64,000 nucleotides of DNA from Robertmurraya korlensis. Lineage in GTDB: Bacteria; Bacillota; Bacilli; Bacillales; Cytobacillaceae. Location of the stretch: positions 124,001 through 188,000 of the forward strand of contig NZ_JAMBNS010000006.1 in the NCBI RefSeq assembly GCF_023715225.1, in the 5' to 3' direction. Both the position numbers and the translations under genes were made by a program. The first letter of the stretch is position 1, and the number at the start of each line of letters is the position of its first letter. The notes under the pieces were generated by a model, which had not been told where the DNA came from, made no database searches, and was given only the letters and a program-made list of their open reading frames with translations. This document shows positions 52,822-61,176 of this stretch, piece after piece.

Positions 52822-52853
52822 TCGTAGGAACCATATGGTACTGGTTCCTACGA
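52822..52853 (+). other. Strong intercistronic hairpin without T run
   Basis: TCGTAGGAACCA (52822-52833) pairs perfectly with TGGTTCCTACGA (52842-52853) over an 8-base loop. No T tract follows, so it is likelier an mRNA stabiliser or processing site between the two secreted-hydrolase genes than a terminator. Confidence 0.55.
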
Positions 52854-52879
52854 GACTCATATGTTAGGAGTGAAATAGG

Positions 52880-54646
52880 ATGAATGGTAAAAAAATCATG
52901 TTTTTGATGGTGATTTCACTAATGCTACTTAGCATTGTCCTGCCAGTTTCAGCTGAATCAATATACAATAAAAATGCTTTTAAACTAGAAGCAACCTCCT
53001 TAGATGGAATGGAAAAACCAGCTATTGATATTACATTAGGTAACAAGTTGCCATTAAACGGGTATTTTACTCGAAATGTTACTGTGGGGGATAAGACGCG
53101 TACGGTGAAAATTTATGTAGCGCCAGAAACGACTGTCCGAGATTACTTTACGGTCATAGCTGTTCCGGATGGTATGACGACAGAAGAGTTCCTTCACAAA
53201 AGCGGATGGCTGGATATTGCGGATAAGAAATCCGAGGGGTTGTTCATACTCGAGCCTGGAGTGAAAGGTTGGGGAAGTGCGGAAGAAGAACTTGCCTATA
53301 TCAATGAAGCAGTAAAGGTATTAAAAGATACGAAGTATTACAATACATTTGGTGTCTTTTATTTAGCGGGATATGGGGACGGAGGAACAGCACTTCAAGC
53401 TTGGGCGATGCAAAATCCTCTTTTTGTCATTAGCTCCGTTTTTGTAGAAACAGAAGATCTTAAATCAGAATTTATTCGGGAAACAGGAGGTAAGACTTTT
53501 GCTGAAAATAAAGAGATTTCTTACTCTGAGGTACCTGTTCCTACTTGGATTGTAAATGATAACCCAAGTTCAGTAGAAAACTTAGTCGAATACTGGAAGG
53601 CGGCTAATGACACAGTTGTTTTAGGAGAGAAAGGATCAAGGGAGGGATTGTTGGGAAGTACCATCTATATACAAAAAGAGGATTCTGATCGTATTGTCAC
53701 TTCCTACAGCGAGGTACGTTCCAAAGTAGCTGTTCTTAATCAAGGCGGAGATGGAGTATATAAAACGGGTTTCACTAAGAAAGTATATGATTTCCTTTCT
53801 TACTATACGCGCTATGACAATACAACCGTTAACGGAAATGTACTAGGTGTAAGACCTGATTACGAAAAATTGGGTGTTGAAATCAAGGAAATGAACTTGG
53901 ATGGATATACTCGCGAGTATTTAGTTTATGTCCCGGATTCTGCACCTGAGGAAAACATTCCGGTTGTGTTCGTTCTTGCAGGAAACACACAAACGGCACG
54001 AGTATTCTTTGACGCCAGCCATTGGTGGGAGGTCGCAGACAAACACGGATTTATGCTTGTTATGCCTAGTGAACAATACAATTCATCCACAGACGTAACA
54101 TGGAATGTTAACTATGCAACCAATAAGCAAGATGATTTTGTCTTCCTTGAGGAAATAGTTAAGCAAGTTGATAAAGATTACAATATTGATCCTGGGAAGA
54201 GATATTTAACTGGTCAATCTCTTGGCTCAATGTTTACGAACTATGCGAGTGCCGTCATGCCCGAATACTTTGCTGCTTTTGGTTCAACTTCGGGTCCGCT
54301 CTTAAGACCTGTTGAAGGGAAAAATGATAAAGTACCGTTTTATCTGCTTTTTGGTGAATATGATATTTGGAGTTGGGACCACACGATACCAGGACAAACA
54401 AATACTACTGTTCAATACTGGCTGGATCGAAACGAACTCGGAGAGCTGAGCGATGCTATTGTTACCACCAAGGACAGATATACGACCTACACTTGGTACG
54501 ATAACAATGAAACACCGATGTACAAATATACTCAGACAAAGGATAGAGCCCATAACTTCATTGTGTCAGAAGTGTGGGAACTATGGGAAAACTGGTTCTC
54601 TCATTGGGAAATGGATGGTGAAAGAAACCGTCATTATACGGAGTAA
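52880..54646 (+). CDS. Secreted two-lobed alpha/beta-hydrolase esterase (PHB-depolymerase/feruloyl-esterase-like)
   Basis: A 588-residue exported protein with a signal peptide (KKIMFLMVISLMLLSIVLPVSA). The C-terminal half (about 330-588) is a LpqC/PHB-depolymerase-type esterase: REYLVYVPDSA, VVFVLAGNTQTARVFFDASHWWEVADKH, nucleophile elbow GQSLGS at 445-450 and catalytic-His candidate AHNF near 559. The N-terminal half repeats the fold (KIYVAPETTVRDYFTVIAVPDGM, FYLAGYGDGGT) but its elbow reads GYGDGG, so it is probably a non-catalytic lobe. It lies 64 bases after the SLH hydrolase gene. Polymer or ester substrate unknown. Confidence 0.78.
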   Translation: MNGKKIMFLMVISLMLLSIVLPVSAESIYNKNAFKLEATSLDGMEKPAIDITLGNKLPLNGYFTRNVTVGDKTRTVKIYVAPETTVRDYFTVIAVPDGMTTEEFLHKSGWLDIADKKSEGLFILEPGVKGWGSAEEELAYINEAVKVLKDTKYYNTFGVFYLAGYGDGGTALQAWAMQNPLFVISSVFVETEDLKSEFIRETGGKTFAENKEISYSEVPVPTWIVNDNPSSVENLVEYWKAANDTVVLGEKGSREGLLGSTIYIQKEDSDRIVTSYSEVRSKVAVLNQGGDGVYKTGFTKKVYDFLSYYTRYDNTTVNGNVLGVRPDYEKLGVEIKEMNLDGYTREYLVYVPDSAPEENIPVVFVLAGNTQTARVFFDASHWWEVADKHGFMLVMPSEQYNSSTDVTWNVNYATNKQDDFVFLEEIVKQVDKDYNIDPGKRYLTGQSLGSMFTNYASAVMPEYFAAFGSTSGPLLRPVEGKNDKVPFYLLFGEYDIWSWDHTIPGQTNTTVQYWLDRNELGELSDAIVTTKDRYTTYTWYDNNETPMYKYTQTKDRAHNFIVSEVWELWENWFSHWEMDGERNRHYTE

Positions 54647-54716
54647 GTTCAACAGTTATTTACCATATAGAGGAAGTTGTGTTATAATGATGTAACTAAC
54701 TCGAAAGGGATGATGG

Positions 54717-54746
54717 GTGAACGATGAAGAACTAATCTTATTTTAA
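54717..54746 (+). CDS. Leader peptide of the vmlR attenuator
   Basis: A GTG-initiated frame of nine codons (MNDEELILF) with AAAGGG 7 bases upstream. Its last six codons form the 5' arm of leader stem 1, the position needed for ribosome stalling to control the downstream terminator. Overlapping frames, ATG ATG at 54710 and ATG at 54724, are alternatives. Confidence 0.5.
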   Translation: MNDEELILF

Positions 54747-54861
54747 AACGATTGAAATTTTATATTTCCAATCACACAAAATAGGATTAGTCTGCCCATT
54801 ATCTATACGGTTCTTAGCTTTTTTACGGAAAAGCTTTATTTGATTATGGTATGAAACGACT

Positions 54862-54893
54862 AATCCTTCCAATTCAACTGGGAGGATTTTTTT
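54862..54893 (+). terminator. Conditional terminator in the vmlR leader
   Basis: AATCCTTCC/GGGAGGATT stem with one G-U, 9-base loop, TTTTTTT. Its 5' arm is shared with the antiterminator. Confidence 0.8.
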
Positions 54894-54923
54894 ATTCTCC
54901 CTGTAAATCGAGGGGATGCAAAA

Positions 54924-56549
54924 ATGAGAGAACTTTTTAAATGTAAAGATGTTAGCTATGAAATCAATGACGTGACCCTTTTTAACGGTGTAAATGTTCA
55001 TGTACATGAAGGAGATGTTATAGGGATTATTGGAAAAAATGGAGCTGGGAAATCGACCCTCCTACATGTTATTTACAACCAACTAACTCCTACAGAAGGA
55101 AGTATTCAGTGGGTAGAAAAAAATGTAAAAATGACCTTAGTTGAACAAGAAACAGAAGTTTTTTCAAAGGAGGAAGATTCACCAGTCTTCAATAAAAGAT
55201 GGATGGTGCCAACACACACTGCTTTTTCCAATCTAAGTGGAGGAGAAAGGCTAAAGCTTCGATTAGCACATGGATTTGCAAAGGAAGCTGACCTATTGCT
55301 ATTGGATGAACCTACCAATCATTTAGACGAACAAGGCACTAATTTTTTGATAGAGCAAATTAAAAATTATAAAGGTTCAATTATTCTTGTTTCACATGAT
55401 CGGTATTTTTTAGATAAAGTAGCTACAAAAATTTGGTCTATTGAAGGCTCTAGCATTTTTGAACAGAAAGGAAATTACTCTAATTATATGTTAGCTCGCG
55501 AACAGAAAAGGCAATCGCAGCAACGAGAATATGATAAGCAACAAAAAATGGTCGAGCGAATAGAAGCACAAATGAATGAGCTCACTTCTTGGTCAAAGAA
55601 AGGTCATGCTCAATCAACCAAAAAAGAAGGAACAAAGGAATACTGGCGAGTAAAAGCAAAACGAATGGATGCACAGGTGAAGTCGAAACGAAAGCGTCTT
55701 GAAAAAGAGTTAGAAAAAGCTAAAGTGGAGCGGGTTGAACCAGAGTATGATGTCCATTTTACGATTGAAAATCATCACAAGGTAGGGAAACGGTTTCTTG
55801 AGGTGAAGAATTTGTCAAAGAATTTTGAAGGTCGAGTGCTATTTAAGAAAGTTAATTTTACACTTCTCCACGGTGAAAAGGTCGCCATTACTGGTCCGAA
55901 TGGAAGTGGTAAAACCACATTGTTAAAAATCATACTTGGTCAAGAACCGTCAGAAGGAGATGTTTGGATTTCTCCAACAGCCACAGTTGGTTATTTGACG
56001 CAAGAAGTGTTTGATTTACCATTAGAAAAAACACCAGAGGATCTTTATTACAAGGAAACCTTTGATGCAAGAGGAAAAGTTCAAAATCTCATGAAGCATT
56101 TAGGTTTTACAGCTTCTCAATGGAAAGAACCGCTTCAAAATATGAGCATGGGTGAACGGGTAAAGTGTAAACTGATGGGATATATTTTAGAAGAAAAAGA
56201 TGTGCTTGTATTGGATGAACCAACTAATCATCTCGACTTACCTTCCCGAGAGCAGCTAGAAAATACATTGGCAGAGTATAATGGAACGTTAATAATTGTT
56301 TCACATGACCGTTATTTTTTAGATAAAACGACGAATACAAAACTTATTATGAATAAAATGACGATTCAAAAGCAACTTAGTGACATATCACCAAAATCAA
56401 GTAATCTAGACGAATTGCGGCTAAAGCTGGAAACCGAGAGACAAGAAGTTCTAGGAAAACTAAGCTTTATGACCACTAAAGATCAAGCATATAAAGAACT
56501 TGATAATAAATTTAATGAACTGACACGAAAATTAAAAGAGCTTAAGTGA
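54924..56549 (+). CDS. vmlR: ABC-F ribosomal protection protein, VmlR-like
   Basis: A 541-residue protein with two ATPase domains and no membrane region: Walker A GKNGAGKS (37-44), signature LSGGE, LLLDEPTNHLD; second Walker A GPNGSGKT near 322, signature MSMGE, VLDEPTNHLD. Between them is the long interdomain helix pair (QQREYDKQQKMVERIEAQMN, WSKKGHAQSTKKEG) that reaches the ribosomal peptidyl-transferase centre. It closely follows my memory of B. subtilis VmlR, which gives resistance to virginiamycin M, lincomycin and tiamulin. The C-terminal helices (LETERQEVLGKLSFM) match too. Preceded by an attenuator. Confidence 0.93.
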   Translation: MRELFKCKDVSYEINDVTLFNGVNVHVHEGDVIGIIGKNGAGKSTLLHVIYNQLTPTEGSIQWVEKNVKMTLVEQETEVFSKEEDSPVFNKRWMVPTHTAFSNLSGGERLKLRLAHGFAKEADLLLLDEPTNHLDEQGTNFLIEQIKNYKGSIILVSHDRYFLDKVATKIWSIEGSSIFEQKGNYSNYMLAREQKRQSQQREYDKQQKMVERIEAQMNELTSWSKKGHAQSTKKEGTKEYWRVKAKRMDAQVKSKRKRLEKELEKAKVERVEPEYDVHFTIENHHKVGKRFLEVKNLSKNFEGRVLFKKVNFTLLHGEKVAITGPNGSGKTTLLKIILGQEPSEGDVWISPTATVGYLTQEVFDLPLEKTPEDLYYKETFDARGKVQNLMKHLGFTASQWKEPLQNMSMGERVKCKLMGYILEEKDVLVLDEPTNHLDLPSREQLENTLAEYNGTLIIVSHDRYFLDKTTNTKLIMNKMTIQKQLSDISPKSSNLDELRLKLETERQEVLGKLSFMTTKDQAYKELDNKFNELTRKLKELK

Positions 56550-56561
56550 AATAAAATCTTA

Positions 56562-56590
56562 GAGAGCCTCATATATATAGAGGCTCTTCA
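56562..56590 (+). other. Hairpin downstream of vmlR
   Basis: AGAGCCTC pairs with GAGGCTCT across an AT loop. No T run follows, so termination is uncertain. Confidence 0.4.
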
Positions 56591-56692
56591 TAGAGTTCTA
56601 ACTTGTAATCTGTATGGAGTAAATATTACAATACATATGGAATCATTCTATAATCCTGATTTAAATACCAAATAACCGAAGCTTTAAAAAAT

Positions 56693-56723
56693 AAGTTTCT
56701 GAAAAATTAAAAAATGTTATAAT
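56693..56723 (+). promoter_or_regulatory. Promoter with overlapping CodY-like box
   Basis: AAGTTTCTGAAAAAT (56693-56707) matches 13 of 15 CodY-box positions and covers the -35 region of a promoter whose -10 is TATAAT (56718-56723). It predicts repression under amino-acid sufficiency. Confidence 0.45.
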
Positions 56724-56756
56724 AGTATTGTTATACAAATTTGTGAGGTGGCGAAC

Positions 56757-57935
56757 ATGCAACGAACTGCAGAAAATATTTCAGAACAAAAAAAGGAAGA
56801 GACTATGGCTTATTCTAGAACAAATCCATTTCAAGCAAAGGTCCTTAAAAATATTAATTTAAATGGCCCTGATTCAAATAAAGAAACAAGACATATAGAG
56901 TTGTCATTAGAAACTTCTGGCCTTTCATACGTACCGGGAGATTGCCTTGGGATTTTTCCACAAAATGATCCTGATTTAGTTGCTTCTATTCTTGAAGAAA
57001 TGAAGTGGGATGCAGAAGCGCCTGTAATCATTGATAAAGCTGGTACAACATTACCACTGAAAGAAGCTTTATCCACTCACTTTGAAATTACTTTATTAAC
57101 AAAGAAGATTTTACAGCAAGCTACAGGACTAACTGATAATGACGAGTTAAAAAGGCTAGTAGCGGCTGAAAATATTGCTGAACTAAAGGAATATGTGGAT
57201 GGTCGAGACTTACTTGATTTATTACAAGATTTTGGACCATGGAACGGATCGGCTCAAGAAATCGTCTCTCTTTTAAGAAAATTGCCACCACGTCTTTATT
57301 CAATTGCAAGCAGTTTTGTCGCTAATCCTGGGCAAGTACATTTAACAATTGGTGCTGTAAGATATACAGCTCATGGTCGTGATCGCAAGGGAGTATGTTC
57401 AGTACAATGTGCAGAACGTCTTGAAGAAGGCGATACAATTCCTGTATTTATTCAACAAAACAAGCACTTTAATCTACCTGAATCAAGCGAAGTAGATATT
57501 ATTATGGTTGGACCAGGAACAGGAATTGCTCCGTTCCGTTCATTCATTCAAGAACGTGCAGTGGATAAAGCAGCAGGTAGATCGTGGTTGTTCTTTGGGG
57601 ACCAGCATGAGGCAACAGATTTCTTATACAAAGAAGAGTTAGAGGGCTATGTAAAGGAAGGCTCTTTAACAAAATTAGACACTGCATTTTCTCGTGATAC
57701 AGATCAAAAGGTGTATGTACAGCACAAAATGCTTGAAAATAGTAAGGAAATTTATGAGTGGCTAGAAAAAGGTGGATTCTTCTACGTTTGTGGTGACAAA
57801 ACCTATATGGCAAAAGATGTGCATGAAGCACTGATCACTATTATTGAAACAGAAGGTTCGATTTCACGTGAAGAGGCTGAAAGCTATTTAAATGATTTGA
57901 AAAAGCAAGGTCGATACCAGCGTGATGTATATTAA
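56757..57935 (+). CDS. CysJ-like NADPH flavoprotein reductase lacking the flavodoxin domain
   Basis: A 392-residue protein equal to the FAD/NADPH part of sulfite reductase alpha subunit: the FAD-binding connecting region (LETSGLSYVPGDCLGIFPQND), PRLYSIASS near 185, KGVCSVQCAERL, NADPH-binding MVGPGTGIAPFRSFIQER near 246 and a C-terminal FYVCGDKTYMAKDVHEAL ending in RYQRDVY. Typical CysJ has about 200 more N-terminal residues of flavodoxin, absent here. No flavodoxin or cysI is adjacent. ATG 56757 lies 6 bases after GAGGTGG. It might use a separate flavodoxin or reduce another partner. Confidence 0.85.
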   Translation: MQRTAENISEQKKEETMAYSRTNPFQAKVLKNINLNGPDSNKETRHIELSLETSGLSYVPGDCLGIFPQNDPDLVASILEEMKWDAEAPVIIDKAGTTLPLKEALSTHFEITLLTKKILQQATGLTDNDELKRLVAAENIAELKEYVDGRDLLDLLQDFGPWNGSAQEIVSLLRKLPPRLYSIASSFVANPGQVHLTIGAVRYTAHGRDRKGVCSVQCAERLEEGDTIPVFIQQNKHFNLPESSEVDIIMVGPGTGIAPFRSFIQERAVDKAAGRSWLFFGDQHEATDFLYKEELEGYVKEGSLTKLDTAFSRDTDQKVYVQHKMLENSKEIYEWLEKGGFFYVCGDKTYMAKDVHEALITIIETEGSISREEAESYLNDLKKQGRYQRDVY

Positions 57936-57947
57936 TTAATAGAAAAG

Positions 57948-57976
57948 AGCTATTCGATTTTTCGAATAGCTTTTTT
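57948..57976 (+). terminator. Intrinsic terminator after the reductase gene
   Basis: AGCTATTCGA (57948-57957), loop, TCGAATAGCT (57962-57971), then TTTTTT. Confidence 0.9.
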
Positions 57977-58076
57977 ATATGGTTTGTTAGGAGACAAAAA
58001 CTCTATTCTTGGAATAATATTTTTAAGGATGGCCTTATCGTGAAAGATAGAAAGTCATTTTTCGCAAAAAACTTAC

Positions 58077-58124
58077 TTGACACTATCTTGTTGTGATATT
58101 ATAGTTACTTACATAAAGTAACTA
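58077..58124 (+). promoter_or_regulatory. Promoter and TACT-N7-AGTA operator of the LLM-rib operon
   Basis: TTGACA (58077-58082), 17 bases, TATAGT (58100-58105). Overlapping and just downstream is a perfect 9-bp palindrome TAGTTACTT-ACATA-AAGTAACTA (58102-58124). It contains TACT-N7-AGTA, the box type bound by HxlR/DUF24 regulators such as YodB, which sense quinones and other electrophiles. Confidence 0.6.
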
Positions 58125-58152
58125 AGTAGTAATAAATGAGGAGAATATGGGA

Positions 58153-59211
58153 ATGGGTTTGAAAAATTCAGGAATAGAGATTGGTTTATATACGCTTGGT
58201 GATATTGTACCAGATCCTCATACGGGAAAAGTGATTAGTCCTGGGCAAAGACTTAAGGAAATACTCGAAGCAGCAAAGCTTGCTGATGAAGCCGGGCTTG
58301 ATGTTTTTGGGGTTGGAGAGCATCACCGATTAGATTATGCAATATCTTCTACCCCAGTTATACTGTCAGCAATGGCTCAACTAACTCAAAAAATCAAACT
58401 AACGAGTGCAACTACTGTTCTAAGTACTGTTGACCCCGTTCGGTTGTTTGAGGATTTTGCAACATTGGATTTACTTTCTAATGGGCGCGCAGAAATCATT
58501 GCTGGCCGAGGGGCGTTTTTAGAATCTTTCCCTCTCTTCGGTTTTGATATTAATGAATATAATGACTTGTTTTTAGAAAACATGGATCTATTTTTACAAT
58601 TAAATCAACAAGAGAAGATCACTTGGAATGGTCAATTTCGAGCATCATTATTGAACGCGGAAATTGCTCCAAGACCTTTTCAACAAGAGATACCCATTTG
58701 GGTGGGTGTTGGTGGTTCACCAGAAAGTGCTGAACGTGCGGGAATACTTGGAGTTGGGATGGCTGTAGCGATATTAAGTGGAGATTCGATGAAGTTTAAG
58801 CCATTAGTTGATTTATATCGACAAGCTGGTAGTAAGGCAGGTCACACATCGGATAAACTAAAAGTAGGAGTTACAGGCCATGGATATTTTGCAAGTACCT
58901 CACAAAAAGCAAAAGATGAATTTTACCCTTATTATTCTGTATACAAGGCATATGTTAATCAGCAATTAGGGAAAACAGGAAAATTATCAAGAGACGAATT
59001 TGACCAATTAACGGATCCTGATACTGCCCTTTTTGTGGGTAGCCCGCAACAAATCGTAGAGAAAATTCTCCGTCAACATGAACTTTTTGGCCATCAGCGC
59101 TTTATAGCGCAAATTGATATTGGTGGATTACCATTCGAAAAAGTTGCCGAAGGAATCGAGATATTAGCCACAAAGATAGCTCCTATCGTTAGGAGAGAAA
59201 CCAGTAAATAG
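58153..59211 (+). CDS. LLM-class flavin-dependent monooxygenase
   Basis: A 352-residue bacterial-luciferase-like TIM barrel: IEIGLYTLGDI, DVFGVGEHHRLDYAISSTPVILSA, AEIIAGRGAFLESFPLFG, PIWVGVGGSPESAERAG and a C-terminal VGSPQQIVEKIL. FMNH2-dependent; substrate unknown. ATG 58153 is better spaced from GAGGAG than ATG 58147. First gene of an operon with ribA and ribD-type genes, which could feed flavin synthesis. Confidence 0.86.
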   Translation: MGLKNSGIEIGLYTLGDIVPDPHTGKVISPGQRLKEILEAAKLADEAGLDVFGVGEHHRLDYAISSTPVILSAMAQLTQKIKLTSATTVLSTVDPVRLFEDFATLDLLSNGRAEIIAGRGAFLESFPLFGFDINEYNDLFLENMDLFLQLNQQEKITWNGQFRASLLNAEIAPRPFQQEIPIWVGVGGSPESAERAGILGVGMAVAILSGDSMKFKPLVDLYRQAGSKAGHTSDKLKVGVTGHGYFASTSQKAKDEFYPYYSVYKAYVNQQLGKTGKLSRDEFDQLTDPDTALFVGSPQQIVEKILRQHELFGHQRFIAQIDIGGLPFEKVAEGIEILATKIAPIVRRETSK

Positions 59212-59244
59212 AAGTGAAAATAAGAATGAAAAGGGGTTACTTAG

Positions 59245-60000
59245 TTGACGCAGATAAAATTTGATTCAAAAATTCTTTCTGTTTTAGAAGATAAAATTCA
59301 ATTAATTAAAACGGACAAAGGAGCCATTTATTTAGTTGGACCGATCAAACTACCGGTTAATCTTTACGATGAAACAGTTGTTTTTCAATGGTATTGTTGG
59401 TTAAATTGTGATGAAGTAACAGAAGACTTCGAAAGAATCATCAATAAGTTATCTTCTGTTAATTTAGCAGAACTACAACAATCCAGCGTTCTTGTATATG
59501 GAGATTTTTCTTATGGAGAAGATTGCCTCATTCGAATGCATTCTATCTGTCACACAGGAGATATCTTCGGAAGTAAGAGATGTGATTGTGGATACCAATT
59601 AAAACAATCGATGAAAATGATCGTTGACCATGGAACAGGTGCATTATTTTACTTAGCTAACCATGAAGGGAGAGGGATTGGTTTATTTAGTAAAGCGATG
59701 GCCTATATTCTCCAGGAAAATGGCTATGATACAGTCGATGCAAACGAAAGTCTTGGTTTTGTAGATGATTCTAGAAATTATTCAGATGCGATTCAAGTAC
59801 TAAAGGCACTTCGCTCAAAACCAGTTACCCTTATGACAAATAATCCGAAAAAGCTTGAAGCATTAAAAAATGCAGGGTTAACAGTCTCAGATAGAAAACC
59901 GTTGTGGGGAGATGTATCTGAATACAATGAAAATTATCTTCAAACAAAGATCAAACGATCTGGCCATTTAGAAGAAGAAGGGACTTGTCCAAATGACTAA
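59245..60000 (+). CDS. ribA: GTP cyclohydrolase II (RibA, stand-alone)
   Basis: A 251-residue protein. The core has the zinc ligands in CHTGDIFGSKRCDCG near 110-124 and the catalytic GALFYLANHEGRGIGLFSKAMAY. MTNNPKKLEAL and GLTVSDRKPLWG complete the RibA pattern. It opens GTP to give the pyrimidine precursor of riboflavin. Unlike B. subtilis RibA it is not fused to the RibB synthase domain. The N-terminal 75 residues are divergent. TTG start behind AAAGGGG. Overlaps ribD by 8 bases. Confidence 0.88.
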   Translation: MTQIKFDSKILSVLEDKIQLIKTDKGAIYLVGPIKLPVNLYDETVVFQWYCWLNCDEVTEDFERIINKLSSVNLAELQQSSVLVYGDFSYGEDCLIRMHSICHTGDIFGSKRCDCGYQLKQSMKMIVDHGTGALFYLANHEGRGIGLFSKAMAYILQENGYDTVDANESLGFVDDSRNYSDAIQVLKALRSKPVTLMTNNPKKLEALKNAGLTVSDRKPLWGDVSEYNENYLQTKIKRSGHLEEEGTCPND

Positions 60001-61096
60001 CGATGAATTTTATATGGACTTGGCATTGAATAATGCCATTGCCATGAAAGGACAGACGGATCCAAATCCTTTAGTTGGGTCTGTCATCGTCAATAATAAT
60101 CGCGTAGTAGGAATTGGGGCGCATTTAAAAGCGGGCGAACCACATGCTGAAATTCACGCCATACGGATGGCTGGTGATCAAGCGAGAGGGGGAACCATCT
60201 ATGTAACCCTGGAGCCTTGCTCTCATCACGGGAGAACTGGTCCTTGTGCAGTCGCGATTGTCAAAGCAGGTATAAAGAAGGTGGTCATTGCTACCCTCGA
60301 TCCAAATCCTGTTGTTTCAGGTAATGGTGTGAAAATCCTTAAGGATGCGGGTATTGAAGTAGTTGTTGGGGTAGGAATGGAAAAATCTCAACGAATGAAC
60401 GAAGTCTTTAATAAATTTATTGTTCAGAAAAAGCCATTTGTCACATTAAAATCCGGTATTACCCTAGATGGAAAAATTGCCACACACACTTCCGATAGCA
60501 AATGGATTACGTCTGCAGAGGCTAGGGAGGACGTTCACCACCTTAGAAATCAACATATGGCTATATTGGTAGGTGTAAATACAGTGATTAAGGATGATCC
60601 GGAATTAACTGCTCGTATCCCTAATGGACGTAACCCTATTCGGATAATTATGGATTCCACCTTAAAGCTTCCCCTTGAATCAAAAGTTGTAACTGATAAG
60701 AAGGCGGAAACATGGATTTTTACTAGTGACACCTACGATAGAGAAAAGAAACAAACATTAGAAAGTATGGGAATTACCGTATTCCACACACCTGGCAAAA
60801 ACCAAGTAGACCCTAACGAAGTGGTAAGTATATTAGGTGAAAAGCTGGTTTCTTCTCTACTAATTGAAGGTGGGGGAGGAATTAATGCGTCTTTCTTTGA
60901 AAATGACTTGATAGACAAGGTTGTTCTCTATATGGCTCCAAAGTTAATTGGTGGGAGTATGTCTCCGTCGTTCCTTGGAGGTACCGGTGTAGATAAAATG
61001 AAGGATGCTCTGGAGCTTTCAGATGCATCGATTACCCAAATTGGGAAAGATTTTAAATTTGTTGGTTATCCCATTTATAAAGGTGATCATCTTTGA
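59993..61096 (+). CDS. ribD: Riboflavin biosynthesis deaminase/reductase RibD
   Basis: A 367-residue bifunctional enzyme. The N-terminal zinc deaminase has HAEIHA near 50 and TLEPCSHHGRTGPCA near 75. The C-terminal reductase (from about 145) has TLKSGITLDGKIA, SKWITSAEAREDVHHLR, ILVGVNTVIKDDPELTAR and LLIEGGGGINASFF. It converts the RibA product in two steps. Translationally coupled to ribA. ribE and ribH do not follow, so the operon is only a partial riboflavin pathway. Confidence 0.92.
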   Translation: MTNDEFYMDLALNNAIAMKGQTDPNPLVGSVIVNNNRVVGIGAHLKAGEPHAEIHAIRMAGDQARGGTIYVTLEPCSHHGRTGPCAVAIVKAGIKKVVIATLDPNPVVSGNGVKILKDAGIEVVVGVGMEKSQRMNEVFNKFIVQKKPFVTLKSGITLDGKIATHTSDSKWITSAEAREDVHHLRNQHMAILVGVNTVIKDDPELTARIPNGRNPIRIIMDSTLKLPLESKVVTDKKAETWIFTSDTYDREKKQTLESMGITVFHTPGKNQVDPNEVVSILGEKLVSSLLIEGGGGINASFFENDLIDKVVLYMAPKLIGGSMSPSFLGGTGVDKMKDALELSDASITQIGKDFKFVGYPIYKGDHL

Positions 61097-61142
61097 TAAC
61101 AGAGATATCCTTATTTGCTCGTTCTTAGAAAACTATAGTAAA

Positions 61143-61161
61143 ATGAATGGAGTTCATTCAT
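61143..61161 (+). promoter_or_regulatory. TetR-type operator A (tetR promoter)
   Basis: ATGAATGG-AGT-TCATTCAT, inside the longer palindrome AAATGAATG/CATTCATTT (61141-61163). It directly follows a -10 TATAGT (61134-61139), so it covers the transcript start: likely autorepression. Confidence 0.65.
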
Positions 61162-61176
61162 TTTGAGGTGGTAATG

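Larger units (their letters stand above)
54683..54893 (+). promoter_or_regulatory. Ribosome-mediated transcription attenuator of vmlR
   Basis: The leader contains a promoter (-10 TATAAT 54683-54688), a nine-codon leader frame (54717-54746) and three mutually exclusive pairings. Stem 1 is ACTAATCTTATTTT (54731-54744) with AAAATAGGATTAGT (54778-54791), overlapping the leader frame. The antiterminator is AGGATTAGTC (54783-54792) with GACTAATCCT (54858-54867). The terminator is AATCCTTCC (54862-54870) with GGGAGGATT (54880-54888), then seven T. A ribosome stalled on the leader frame would open stem 1, let the antiterminator form and turn on the gene. A further hairpin AGCTTTT/AAAAGCT is at 54816-54835. 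Confidence 0.75.
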
